DNA of 64,000 nucleotides, taken from positions 24,877,715 to 24,941,714 of the forward strand of contig OU452200.1 in assembly GCA_911728435.2 (NCBI GenBank), written 5' to 3'. The translations under genes were made by a program, and so were the position numbers. The notes beneath the pieces are model-generated. The model was given only the letters and a program-made list of their open reading frames with translations, was not told the origin of the DNA and did not search any database. The DNA is from Apoderus coryli (Eukaryota; Arthropoda; Insecta; Coleoptera; Attelabidae). Below are positions 10,171-20,158 of the stretch, one piece after another (within the stretch, counting starts at the first letter, position 1; the number at the start of each line of letters is the position of its first letter).

Positions 10171-11332
10171 CTTATGTCAGATATTCTTTTACCATTTTAG
10201 AAGAAGCGAAACACGTGTAATGTACATAAATTAAAAATAAAATTAGTGGAAATTAATAACTTTAATTTAATATGAATCTCCATGGACAGTTACATAATAT
10301 CAAGTTTACAGGTTGGGTAGATGGGGGATAGATACTACATAGTTTGTAGGTTACTAAGATAACGTCCCATATTCCAAAAACCATAAGTTTTTCAACCTAT
10401 GTTTTTAGAGGTAAACCACCCAAAAATTAGTTATTCCACATTCTGTTAAAGTTCTGATGGTAAAACCACGAACTCCCTGTATAGCATACATTTTTTTTCA
10501 CATTGTTACAGACCATTATAAATCGATCTTTGCCATTTATTAAGAAAACTAAGATATGTCAAACAATTAGTTATATAAAAAAATTATTATCTTTTTGGCT
10601 TTTAGTAGCCTTCAAGAACACAGAATCACAAACATTTCCCTGCGGAAATGTATCATTAACATTACATTAAAACCCATTTTTGCCTTGTATTTTAGACGTT
10701 TTTCCGAAAATAGAAACAAATTTATATATAACCTTCAACTTTTTAAGGTTCGGGTTAAAATCTTTTTATTCTCTTCAGATCGCCCATGAGGTTCAATAGG
10801 TATATCCTTAGCGAGTCGAAATCAATATAAAAAAAATTCTTGTGCATTTCCTATGGTACCATTTCCACAGTCAACAATTAACTGAATATTGAGATCTATC
10901 AATTAGCTCCAAACATGCCGTAAAATTATGTTTACTCTGTGACATACTTGGGAGATAATGCTAACGAGCAAACTTAAAAAGAAACCAAACTTCAGAAATC
11001 AAAAATAATATTGTAAGGACAACCTGTATATACGCAAATATATAAGTATATTATTTGTTTTATGTATTTAAAATTCTTTTACTTGCTATCCTAAACAATT
11101 TTTTTTGTAAATTGATTAATTTCATGCTCTCCTACGTTAAAACACTTTTACAATGAATAAGCGAACAAAACTAAAAACTACCTCCGTTTATTACTACCAC
11201 TACTGTTGAATCGGCAACATCTAGTTTTTCGACGACGTTTCAATCGGTGTTCGATGCTACGACGAAGGTATTAATTCGTATAGTCGCCGCAACAAATGGG
11301 ATGACGCCTGTTACCGGGTAGGTTTTCTCTAG
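10171..11332. other. Non-coding interior of the 4.1-kb TIR element
   Basis: AT-rich sequence with only short chance ORFs. I see no recognisable protein, repeat or RNA. Confidence 0.4.
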
Positions 11333-11396
11333 GAGAGGGGTAAGGCGAGCATAGCGGGGCGCATTGTCCTTACCCCGCAAACGACGACCCCCTCTC
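11333..11396. other. GC-rich hairpin near the right end of the TIR element
   Basis: GGGGTAAGG (11337-11345) pairs with CCTTACCCC (11368-11376). An alternative GAGAGGGG/CCCCTCTC pairing spans 11333-11396. It is the most GC-rich patch nearby and lies within 80 bp of the terminal repeat, where subterminal binding or end-processing structures often sit. Confidence 0.4.
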
Positions 11397-11602
11397 GTCC
11401 GGCGTTGTGTATCTTATTAAATATTTCAATCAACGATAATATGAAACGGAAGCAGTATTATTAGAGAATAAGACACGTTATGTTTTAACCTTCATTTTTA
11501 AAATTAGATTATTAGTATTATTAAAGTTGGTTCTCTAATATGTACTAGTGCTTTATTCAAATACACGAACCTACAACAATTATATTGTAAATATTATAAC
11601 CT

Positions 11603-12075
11603 GTGAACTTGTTTTATCTTATTATTGAAATTGTAGCCGGTGTGCACATATTGTTACCTGACATATATGAAATTCATTTTAGCAGATATTTCCTTCACTG
11701 TCATGATATGAATTTACGGTTACGACATAGCGTGGAAAATTTGAAATATTTGGATATATCCCAATTTGAGAAACAATTGTGCGAAATGTATAAAAACATG
11801 ATAAAATATTAGTAGGTATTTGACTGGACGCATGTTTTTGTAAACAAAACTGCAGACCTAACGCGTACATTTAATTTGACGCCGATGATGATCAAAATGT
11901 CAACTTTCTTTCATTAATAGAAGATGAAAGAAATGTACCGATATATATTCGATCTCAATTTCTTTTTAATTATGAACCATTGTCTCGAGGACTGCAACTG
12001 AATCTATTGCCCGCTTGTAAAAAATATAAATTATGGCTGAATAACGATTTCAGAAAAAAAAATTTGTTCACTTCG
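11603..12075 (+). pseudogene. Unrecognised coding remnant in two frames
   Basis: A 69-codon frame at 11603-11812 contains LPDIYEIHFSRYFLHCHDM and NLKYLDISQFEKQLCEMYKN. A second open stretch (about 11880-12075) contains FLSLIEDERNVPIYIRSQF and LSRGLQLNLLPACKKYKLW. The balanced amino-acid make-up looks like former protein rather than noise. I do not recognise a family. They may be two pieces of one decayed gene separated by a frameshift. Confidence 0.25.
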
Positions 12076-12212
12076 TAAGAATATCACATTCCCGGACTCC
12101 TATGGCTTCTGGGCTCGGCTAGCGCCTATCCTATCAAATTCTATACTCACCCGGCAAAAGGCTCCATTTCCTGCTAAGTACACCATATAAGTATACTATT
12201 TATTCACAACAA

Positions 12213-12358
12213 CTATAATAATAATAATATTTCTTAGTTATGAAAAAAAATACATAAAATGAAATGACGTCAAACGAAATAGTCAAAGACTCGATATATC
12301 ACACATCAATTAATTTGGCACTAGAATTACAATATACATTATTTTACAACTCAAAAGC
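12213..12358 (-). mobile_element. LINE 3' end, left of the BEL/Pao insertion
   Basis: The minus strand runs from the BEL insertion site through a 3' UTR to an ATTATTATTATTAT tail (about 12213-12230). The coding part of the same LINE lies on the other side of the BEL element at 18605-18904, where it ends with the usual ORF2 tail right at the duplication AAAGC. Confidence 0.55.
12354..12358. repeat. Target-site duplication AAAGC (left copy)
   Basis: AAAGC immediately before the 5' LTR matches 18600-18604 immediately after the 3' LTR. Five bases is the usual size for BEL/Pao integration. Confidence 0.9.
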
Positions 12359-12639
12359 TGTCGCGTCCACTCTTATTGTATGCGTCTTATTTATGTAATT
12401 TCCCTTTAAAATTATTTTCTTTCTTTCCCAAATATCTTCATCCTTTTCATTTTTCTAATTTCTATAATATATAGAGATTAATCAGAGTATTTCTCTTTTT
12501 ATTGTTAATATAACTTTTTGCGCGTATTTGGCCTAAGGACAAGCTGTCGATGCGCGCACCGCATCTTTATCTTCAATAAATTCAATATATAACTGCCTAT
12601 GGTCCATATTTCTCTCACGATCTGAGTTATCACAGAACA
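12359..12639 (+). repeat. BEL/Pao 5' LTR
   Basis: 281-bp direct repeat identical to 18319-18599, bounded by TG and CA. It should hold the promoter and the polyadenylation signal. AATAAA-type sequence (TCAATAAATTC) lies near 12574. Confidence 0.95.
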
Positions 12640-12642
12640 TTT

Positions 12643-12662
12643 TGGTCCTAATCGAGCCGGAT
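12643..12662 (+). promoter_or_regulatory. Primer-binding site, tRNA-Tyr-like with a 2-base insertion
   Basis: Three bases after the 5' LTR is TGGTCCTAATCGAGCCGG. Its complement ends in CCA and matches, from memory, the 3' end of insect tRNA-Tyr except for two extra bases after TGGTCCT. The TGG start and position fit a minus-strand primer site. The tRNA identity is tentative. Confidence 0.5.
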
Positions 12663-13197
12663 CGGGCAGTTATTACTTTGATTTTTCTTCATTTTATACA
12701 ATTTCCATATATTCTTTTTCTATCTCTTTCTCTCTTTCACAGTTTCTATTCTGCATTTTGTATATTTCTATACCTATTATAGGTACTTTTAATTTCAATT
12801 TATTTTAATTTTTTGCGAGAACATCTATCTATCCAATACCTATACCGCACACAAGTACATACGCGACATACGATATCCTTTTCACACCCGCACGTATTGT
12901 TCGTTTGTCTTGTGTACCTAATTCTAATAGTTTACACATTTCAAGTATTTTGCTTTCACTATCAATAATTATTATCGTCCATAATATTATTTGTTATTAT
13001 TACTTTTCGAAATTTAAAATTTAACAGTTATTGTTAAGCCCGCTTCATACGCTGCGCCGGTAAAATTACAATTTTATTTAACCATATTTTTTTGAATTTA
13101 CTATACTTCGTATAATATTAAATTATTTCATACCATTACACAGTTAGAGTTTTTGCTACTAATACATTCACGTCTTTTGGATTTTTAAATTGTTATC

Positions 13198-16100
13198 ATG
13201 ACAACAGCAGCTGATAAATTCCAGAGAGCTTCAAGATTGCGGACTCTTCATTACAATCGTATCGATGAATGCTTAAACTTATGTGAACGCGCTGAACAAA
13301 CTGAGGAATTAGTTCCTCTTTTGGAGCAGTATTGTGTTGATTTGGACGCAATAAAAACTCAGTTTTATGATCAGCATAATTTGGTAGTCACACTTTTAGG
13401 TCGTGAAGATTCATTTGATGATGAGGATGCTGTCCGCAAAGAGTTTGATACCAAGTTTTTTACTGTCAAATACAAGTTTCACAAGTTGTGTAAGGCAATG
13501 CCCGTTGCTGCTGCTGTTTCTGAGGAAGCTTCTAATATCCCTCTCCCCACTCTTGACATTCCAACTTTTAGTGGCAATGTTTTAGAATTTAATTCTTTTA
13601 TAGAATTGTTTGATTCCATTGTTGGAAAAAATTCAAAATTGTCTGATATTCAAAAATATAAATATCTCCGAATGTCATTAAAGGGTTCCGCTTTGCAAGC
13701 CATCCAAAATATCCCTTTCAAAGGTCCTAATTACCAGCAAGCCTGTGAGGCGCTAAATAAAGCATTTTATAAACCGCGAGTAATAGCTATGTCGCATTGG
13801 TCTGCTATAGACAATGCCCCGAAAATGAAGGTGGGAAGTACCGAGGAATTGAAACTATTGGTTTCCATTTTTAATGATCATTTGGAATCGTTAAGAATAT
13901 TAAAGTATCCCGTTGAACAGTGGAATCTAATTTTAGTCTACACGTTCTTAAATAAACTAGATGCTGAAACTTCGAAGCAATTTCAATTATTCCACGATTC
14001 TCCGGATGTTCCAAGTTATAAATCTTTAATAGATTTTGTCACCAGACGTTGCAACGCATTAGAAGAACTCCCTCTTTCCAAGGGTACAAAATTTTCAAAG
14101 ATTTCCAAGCAAACCTCTCTTTTGGTACAAACTTCAGATCCTAATCCTAATGTCAAATGCTTCGTTTGCAGTTCAAATCATTTAATCTACAAGTGTTCGG
14201 ATTTCTTAAAACTAACTCCTTCTGACCGATTTAAATTTGTGAAATCTAAGAATTGTTGCATCAATTGTCTTAGTCGTTCTCATACGGCTAATAAATGTCA
14301 AAGTCTACATAGTTGTCACCATTGTGGCAAGAAACATCACACTCTTCTTCACTTTATAACTTCTACTGTACCTTCCACTCAATCACCTTCATCACTTCCT
14401 AGTGCCGAAGTTTCTACGTCCAGTCAAAATGAAGCTTCACTTGTGCATACCGCTATCTCTGATTTTCCCACACAGGTATTACTTGCTACAGCTCGAGTTG
14501 AGGTCCTGGATCATAGTGGTCAGTTTCAAGTGCTTCGCTGTCTAGTTGATACTGGCAGTATGGTATCGCTTGTTACTAAGCGAGCTATTCAACGCTTAGG
14601 CTTGAAATCTACGAAGTCCTCTTTGAAGATACAGGGAATTGATTCTTTTAATAGTCTCCTTCAAAATGGTAATCTTTCTTTACACATTCGCCCTGCCAAT
14701 AATATTCAACCCTCTTTAGCCATTGAAGCTTATGTTGTGAATAAAGTCTGTGACAATATCCCATATAAAACTGTTTCTACAGTCAAGTGGAATCACATTC
14801 ACGGCTTATCTCTAGCAGATCCTTCGTTTTATAACCCGGGAGCTGTCGACATTCTTCTGGGTGCTGACGTCTGTGCTCAAATAATCCTAGGAAATGTTGT
14901 AAGGGGTAGAGAGGGAGAACCAATTGCCCTGAACACCATTTTTGGTTATATTCTTATGGGAACATGTAATTTTCCAACAAATGGTCCGAATTCTGCTGTT
15001 TCATTATTTTGTACTTCTTATTTGTCATTGGATGCACAGATTCAAAAATTTTGGGAGATTGAAAACGTCCCAGAAGTCAAATCTATTTCCAAAGAAGATG
15101 CTCAATGTGAGCAAATTTTCACTAGTACCACCCTGTATAATTCTGGTCGTTTCACTGTGGAACTTCCTTTTAAATCACAGCTTTCTCATTTCCCTAAAAG
15201 TAGAGATTTGGCTGTAAGACGGTTTCTATCATTAGAAAAGCGTCTTCTTAATCATTCGCATGTCTATAACCAATATAAGCAGTTTATGAGAGAATATCTT
15301 GAGCTTGGTCATATGTTTCACATCGAATTTCCAACCGCTTCATCTTTTTATTATATTCCGCACCATTGTGTAATAAGACCTGACAGTCTTTCAACTAAAT
15401 TGCGGGTTGTATTTAACGCTTCCGCAACCGCACCAGGTGAAACAAGCCTGAACGATCACTTACTTGTTGGACCGAAGCTCCAACAAGATATTGTCAAACT
15501 TTTACTTAATTTTCGTCTACATCCATATGTCTTAACCTCTGATATTAAACTGATGTATCGACAAATTTTAGTATCACCGCACCATAGAAATTTCCAGAGA
15601 ATAATCTGGCGTTTCTCCCCTGATGAACCTCTTCGGGATTTTTGTCTAAACACCGTCACTTATGGCGTTTCATCCTCACCTTACTTAGCATTACGTACGC
15701 TAAAATTATTAGCTGATACGTATGATAAGGATTATCCTTACGCTGCTGATGCCCTTCGCACAGGCATGTATATCGACGATCTTGTCATATCTTGCCCTTC
15801 TTCAGACCACGCTCGCACTACCAAATTACAATTAAAAAAGCTTCTTCAGCTTGCCGGTTTTGAGCTGAGAAAATGGTCGAGCAACTTTTCGGATTTATTA
15901 GCAGATTTACCTTCGTCTCATTTAGCTGTCGACTCACATACATTTGAGTCCGCTGATGACTCTGGTGTTAAGGTTCTAGGTCTTCGTTGGATCCCGTCTT
16001 CAGACACTTTTCATTTTTCTGTTAATATTTCCCCTCATAAATGTACAAAACGCAATATTTTGTCAAACCTGGCACGCATGTTTGATCCGTTAGGAATTCT

Positions 16101-18291
16101 TTCTCCATTAAGCTTCCTAATCAAACATTTGATGCAACAACTTTGGTCTTTACGGTTGAATTGGGATGAGGAACCGCCGTTATTTATTTCTTGTCTATGG
16201 GAAAAATATCAATTGGAGTTTCCTTGCCTAGAGAATTTTTCTTTACCTCGCCAGTTATCCCCCAAGTTATCTGAGACATGTGAACTTCATTGTTTTGGTG
16301 ACGCCAGCGAGAAAGGGTACTGTGCAGTTTGTTATTTTGTATTCCCCTTATCAGGTCATACACATTTATCATATTTTGTTTACGCCAAGTCTAAAGTAGC
16401 TCCCTTGAAAAAACTTTCTCTCCCTCGATTAGAGTTATGTGCTTCGGTTTTGGTGGCCAAACTTGTTTCATATATATGTGAAACTTTTCACAAGAAGATT
16501 TCTTTTTCACAAATTTATTGTTGGTCTGATTCTTGCATAAGTTTATACTGGATTCGGGCAGAACCGCACCGCTGGAAAACATTCGTCTCAAATCGTGTTT
16601 CTTATATTCAAGATCGAGTTTCTATAGATTCCTGGTATTACGTGCCATCCAGTCAAAACCCGGCTGATATTGGTTCACGCGGTTTACTTCCTAGTGAACT
16701 TGTGCAATGTCGTCTATGGTGGGCGGGACCTGATTTTTCGAATCTGAGTAAAGCAAAACTTCCTGACTCGGAAATAAATTCAGATGCTCTTAAAGAAGAA
16801 AAGAAAGCGATTGTTTCTGTGGCTAATCACGAGCCTCACTTTTTAGAGTGCCTCTTGCACCAACATTCGTCTCTTTTGACATCTCAACGGATATTGTCGT
16901 ATATTCTTCGCTTTGTTAATACTTGTAGAGCTGTGGAACCAAAGGTTTCTGGAAGCTTGACTTTCCGCGAATTGGGGTCAACGTTATTAATATTCGCAAA
17001 ACACTTTCAATCTGTTCACTTTGCTGAAGATATTTCTCTTCTAAAGCAAAACTCCAGACTCCCAAAGCATTTTCAAAAACTTTCACCTTTCTTGGATTCT
17101 TCAGGATTGCTCCGAGTAGGAGGTAGACTTCGCAACGCACCGATTCCTTATGATACAAAATACCCTATACTGTTGCCCAGTTATTGCATTTTCACTGAGC
17201 GTTTGATTGAATATATTCATCGTAAATATTTTCATTGCGGTATTCAAACTACGCTCTCCATACTTTCTCAAACATTTTGGATCATATCATCCAAACGGGT
17301 TATTCGTCGCATTTTATCTAAATGTGTACGATGTTGGAGAACAAACCCCAAACCAACTCCTCCTCCTATTATGGGCGATCTACCCGCGGCTCGAGTATCT
17401 CGTTTAAAATGTTTTTTACATACTGGTGTAGACTTCGCTGGGCCCTTCAAAGTTACGTTCTCACGCAGCCGTGGCGTCAGAAGCTCTAAGGCGTACATTT
17501 CCTTATTTGTATGTATGGCTACTAAAGCCATTCATCTCGAGCTTGCCTCGGATTTATCCCATGAAGCATTTTTGGCCGCATTAAAACGATTTGTTGCTCG
17601 TCGAGGTCGCTGTACCGATCTGTATAGTGATTGCGGTACAAATTTTGTGGGAGCCTTTCGCGAGCTTAAACGTCTCATGTCCGACGCTGCTACCCAGGAG
17701 CATATTCAGTGGCATTTTAATCCACCCTCCAGTCCTAATTTTGGCGGTTTGTGGGAGTCCGCTGTCAAAAATGTCAAAACGCATTTAATAAGAACAATTG
17801 GAGAGCAAGTGTTTACCTACGAGGAGTTTTTAACCTTCTTAACACAAATTGAGGCCGTAGTAAATTCTCGCCCCTTGACTCCATTAAGTAACGATCCAAA
17901 TGATTTCAGGGTTCTTACCCCAGGACATTTTTTGACATTGGACTGTGTTGGTTCACTTCCCGATGAAGATGTTACTCAACTACCCCTTAATCGCTTGACT
18001 CGTTGGCAACTCATCTCTAGAGTTTATCAACATTTTTGGAATAGATGGTCTCGGGAGTATCTTCATACTTTCAACCAGCGTTCTAAGTGGCTTAACAATG
18101 AAACTCCTATTCAAAGGGATACCATAGTTCTTATCAAAAATGATAATTTGCCGCCCTTAAAGTGGTGCTTGGGTAGAATTTCCGAAGTTTTCCCTGGGCG
18201 CGATGGACATGTGCGAGTTGCAGATGTACGCACGACAAACGGACTGTTACGAAGGCCGGTCACAAAGTTGTGTCCGCTGCCTATCACTTAA
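13198..18291 (+). CDS. BEL/Pao gag-pol polyprotein, intact
   Basis: A 1697-residue single frame. The N-terminal gag domain (DUF1759-like) includes LPTLDIPTFSGNVLEFNSF around residue 120. CCHC-like zinc knuckles begin at C321 (CFVCSSNHLIYKC, then HSCHHCGKKHH). The aspartic protease has its DTG at D451. Reverse transcriptase has the catalytic YIDD box at residues 858-861. RNase H starts near D1035 (FGDASEKGY) and includes LPRLELCASVLVAKLV. Integrase has a likely DDE triad at D1412, D1478 and E1520 (GLWESAVKN). The C-terminal DUF5641-like region has DTIVLIKNDNLPPLKW. The order protease-RT-RNase H-integrase is that of BEL/Pao. All catalytic residues I can place are intact. The ATG at 13198 follows a 558-base leader. 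Confidence 0.97.
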   Translation: MTTAADKFQRASRLRTLHYNRIDECLNLCERAEQTEELVPLLEQYCVDLDAIKTQFYDQHNLVVTLLGREDSFDDEDAVRKEFDTKFFTVKYKFHKLCKAMPVAAAVSEEASNIPLPTLDIPTFSGNVLEFNSFIELFDSIVGKNSKLSDIQKYKYLRMSLKGSALQAIQNIPFKGPNYQQACEALNKAFYKPRVIAMSHWSAIDNAPKMKVGSTEELKLLVSIFNDHLESLRILKYPVEQWNLILVYTFLNKLDAETSKQFQLFHDSPDVPSYKSLIDFVTRRCNALEELPLSKGTKFSKISKQTSLLVQTSDPNPNVKCFVCSSNHLIYKCSDFLKLTPSDRFKFVKSKNCCINCLSRSHTANKCQSLHSCHHCGKKHHTLLHFITSTVPSTQSPSSLPSAEVSTSSQNEASLVHTAISDFPTQVLLATARVEVLDHSGQFQVLRCLVDTGSMVSLVTKRAIQRLGLKSTKSSLKIQGIDSFNSLLQNGNLSLHIRPANNIQPSLAIEAYVVNKVCDNIPYKTVSTVKWNHIHGLSLADPSFYNPGAVDILLGADVCAQIILGNVVRGREGEPIALNTIFGYILMGTCNFPTNGPNSAVSLFCTSYLSLDAQIQKFWEIENVPEVKSISKEDAQCEQIFTSTTLYNSGRFTVELPFKSQLSHFPKSRDLAVRRFLSLEKRLLNHSHVYNQYKQFMREYLELGHMFHIEFPTASSFYYIPHHCVIRPDSLSTKLRVVFNASATAPGETSLNDHLLVGPKLQQDIVKLLLNFRLHPYVLTSDIKLMYRQILVSPHHRNFQRIIWRFSPDEPLRDFCLNTVTYGVSSSPYLALRTLKLLADTYDKDYPYAADALRTGMYIDDLVISCPSSDHARTTKLQLKKLLQLAGFELRKWSSNFSDLLADLPSSHLAVDSHTFESADDSGVKVLGLRWIPSSDTFHFSVNISPHKCTKRNILSNLARMFDPLGILSPLSFLIKHLMQQLWSLRLNWDEEPPLFISCLWEKYQLEFPCLENFSLPRQLSPKLSETCELHCFGDASEKGYCAVCYFVFPLSGHTHLSYFVYAKSKVAPLKKLSLPRLELCASVLVAKLVSYICETFHKKISFSQIYCWSDSCISLYWIRAEPHRWKTFVSNRVSYIQDRVSIDSWYYVPSSQNPADIGSRGLLPSELVQCRLWWAGPDFSNLSKAKLPDSEINSDALKEEKKAIVSVANHEPHFLECLLHQHSSLLTSQRILSYILRFVNTCRAVEPKVSGSLTFRELGSTLLIFAKHFQSVHFAEDISLLKQNSRLPKHFQKLSPFLDSSGLLRVGGRLRNAPIPYDTKYPILLPSYCIFTERLIEYIHRKYFHCGIQTTLSILSQTFWIISSKRVIRRILSKCVRCWRTNPKPTPPPIMGDLPAARVSRLKCFLHTGVDFAGPFKVTFSRSRGVRSSKAYISLFVCMATKAIHLELASDLSHEAFLAALKRFVARRGRCTDLYSDCGTNFVGAFRELKRLMSDAATQEHIQWHFNPPSSPNFGGLWESAVKNVKTHLIRTIGEQVFTYEEFLTFLTQIEAVVNSRPLTPLSNDPNDFRVLTPGHFLTLDCVGSLPDEDVTQLPLNRLTRWQLISRVYQHFWNRWSREYLHTFNQRSKWLNNETPIQRDTIVLIKNDNLPPLKWCLGRISEVFPGRDGHVRVADVRTTNGLLRRPVTKLCPLPIT

Positions 18292-18318
18292 AATACCGTT
18301 GTATTTTGGTGGGCGGTA

Positions 18319-18599
18319 TGTCGCGTCCACTCTTATTGTATGCGTCTTATTTATGTAATTTCCCTTTAAAATTATTTTCTTTCTTTCCCAAATATCTTCA
18401 TCCTTTTCATTTTTCTAATTTCTATAATATATAGAGATTAATCAGAGTATTTCTCTTTTTATTGTTAATATAACTTTTTGCGCGTATTTGGCCTAAGGAC
18501 AAGCTGTCGATGCGCGCACCGCATCTTTATCTTCAATAAATTCAATATATAACTGCCTATGGTCCATATTTCTCTCACGATCTGAGTTATCACAGAACA
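18319..18599 (+). repeat. BEL/Pao 3' LTR
   Basis: Identical to the 5' LTR over 281 bp. A weak purine-rich tract (GGTGGGCGGTA, about 18308-18318) precedes it and would prime plus-strand synthesis. Confidence 0.95.
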
Positions 18600-18604
18600 A
18601 AAGC

Positions 18605-18904
18605 TATGATTTAAATAATCATTTACACTGTATGGCTCAATTTCCAATAGTAAGTTGATAACTATTTTTAAAAAAAATTTATACTGTTAAGTGATTTTAC
18701 ATTTCTTGGTAATTTGTTATATAGCTTTATGCACATAATATAATGAGGACTCTTTCTCAGTTAAAGCCAACCTGTGTGTTGGAGTTTTAGCATTCTCTCT
18801 TCTCGTGTTGTACGATATGAAAAAGATTTCTATTCTTGAAAATAAACAGTATACAGTCGTATATAATATATACTCCATACACGGTCATAACTTTTATATT
18901 TAGT
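18605..18904 (-). pseudogene. LINE ORF2 C-terminus cut by the BEL and Gypsy insertions
   Basis: The minus strand reads THRLALTEKESSLYYVHKAI and then, after a frameshift, LLEIEPYSVNDYLNHSF, ending exactly at the BEL target site. The same motif order (THRLSLTEKSALY, LLVELEPYQLADYF) occurs at 6812-7009, so both belong to one LINE family. The right edge is the AGCG duplication of the Gypsy element. Confidence 0.6.
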
Positions 18905-18908
18905 AGCG
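18905..18908. repeat. Gypsy element 1 target-site duplication AGCG (left copy)
   Basis: AGCG matches 25978-25981. Four bases is the normal duplication for Gypsy/errantivirus integrases. Confidence 0.85.
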
Positions 18909-19128
18909 AGTTAAGTTTCTTGAACAACCGAAGGTATTTTTAAAAAATAAAAATTTATTTTCAAAAAATTACAAAGAATGAAGTGATTGTGACAAAATTA
19001 TAACTTATAATCCTAACAAAATTGGTATTTTACTTATATAAGATTTATGAAATATGTTGAATTAACAAAAAGCTCTTATTCTAGGTATCTTATTTTATAT
19101 TATTATATGTCGTATACAGGATGTAACA
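18909..19128 (-). repeat. Gypsy element 1 3' LTR
   Basis: On the minus strand it begins TGTTACATCCTGTATACGAC and ends CTTAACT. It pairs with 25754-25977. Confidence 0.93.
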
Positions 19129-19140
19129 CCTCCCTCCTTA
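19129..19140 (-). promoter_or_regulatory. Gypsy element 1 polypurine tract
   Basis: Minus-strand TAAGGAGGGAGG directly precedes the 3' LTR and overlaps the end of env. It is the expected plus-strand primer. Confidence 0.8.
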
Positions 19141-20158
19141 AGAATCGGCTTCGGGCTTGAACAGGATTGAAGGCGATTGATCGTGTTGATTACGTCGTGG
19201 TTTCTTCAATTTGATTACGATATAGATGATGATGAATGTAACGACCAAACCGAATGTTGTCCATAAGGTCCAATATATTGGATTGTTCAAATTTATTTCA
19301 TTTGTTGATAATGGGTTAATTGCTTCGATGTTGTCTCGTAGTTGATGAATATCTTCTAAGTTGATGTTTTCAATACATAACAGTCTTTGCTGATCGTAAC
19401 TTGCATTCGAGTTAATTTGGAATTTTGGAAGGATGAGCGGTCGGCCAAGTTCTGTTTTTTCAGTGTTGCCAAATTTATAGTTCAAATATTCAATACTGCA
19501 ATTCATTGGCACGTAAATCAGTTTGTTTCCATATATTATATGTGGTTGTTCATCTTGACTTAATTTTTATTTTATTATTAGAAATAATAATCAAGTAATT
19601 ATCGTTGATTCTATTGATAATTAATTTTGGCGCTATGACAGGAACATTGTTGCAGTACGGATTTTTATCCATTATTAGTCCGGGTATACATGTCGATTTT
19701 GTGTCAAACTTTAGGGCTCTTTGTTCACAAAGGAAAACGTCTTCTATGTGTTTACAGGGTTGTTCCATAAATTGATATACATCTTCTTCAGTAGCCAAAT
19801 AAGGTTCATCAGGGATAATAATGGTATTTTGTTTTGTGGGGATTGGAAATAGATGAAAGTATTGAAAAGTTTTAGGATGGACTATGGGAACTTCTATAGC
19901 AAAAATTATATGATCGCTTGAATAATAACAATTTGTACGAATAATAGAATACCAAGAAAAAGTATCAATTTTTAATATTTCATCTTGCTTGTATATTTCT
20001 GATATCTCTTTTAATATAGTTTGTAAATTTCGATTGGTCAATATATCAGGGTGAATAACATGTAATTTTGAAAAAGTTATTGCATTTTCTATATTGTCAA
20101 GAAAAGTAGCGATAACATTTGCACTAAGAAATATCAACTGGATGGCTATTCTCTTCAT
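19138..20158 (-). pseudogene. env: Env-like fusion protein remnant, Gypsy element 1
   Basis: Two minus-strand pieces. The first (20158-19550) begins at an ATG and carries NIENAITFSKLHVIHPDIL and several cysteines. The second (19512-19138, another frame) ends with a hydrophobic span (TFGLVVTFIIIYIVIKLKK) and a basic tail, the usual C-terminal anchor of baculovirus-F-like Env. A frameshift near 19555 separates them. The furin-like site and fusion peptide found in the related copy at about 59400-59470 are absent here, because the region between integrase and this frame is deleted. It cannot encode a working envelope protein. Confidence 0.75.

Larger units (their letters stand above)
7341..11435. 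mobile_element. Unclassified 4.1-kb element with 25-bp TIRs and 7-bp target duplication
   Basis: Left end CGTTGATTGAAATATTTAAT plus AAGAT (7341-7365) is the exact reverse complement of 11411-11435. ATAATAT flanks both sides (7334-7340 and 11436-11442). The matching duplication outside perfect inverted repeats shows this is one inserted unit. A diverged direct copy of the end motif lies at about 7593-7612. A head-to-head pair of the same end motif forms the palindrome at 30663-30705. No transposase was recognised inside. The element contains an unknown ORF (7776-8036), a foldback unit and a tandem array. Confidence 0.65.
12359..18599 (+). mobile_element. Complete BEL/Pao LTR retrotransposon, young
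   Basis: Two 281-bp LTRs (12359-12639 and 18319-18599), starting TGTCGCG and ending CAGAACA, enclose one long gag-pol frame. By eye I find no difference between the LTRs. The 5-bp duplication AAAGC is intact. Identical LTRs plus an uninterrupted 1697-codon frame point to a very recent insertion and possibly an active element. It landed in the 3' end of an older LINE. No env-like frame is present. Confidence 0.95.

Noticed and set aside
10595..10789. 64-codon plus-strand ORF
   Set aside because: No recognisable motif, and it lies in the non-coding interior of a TIR element.
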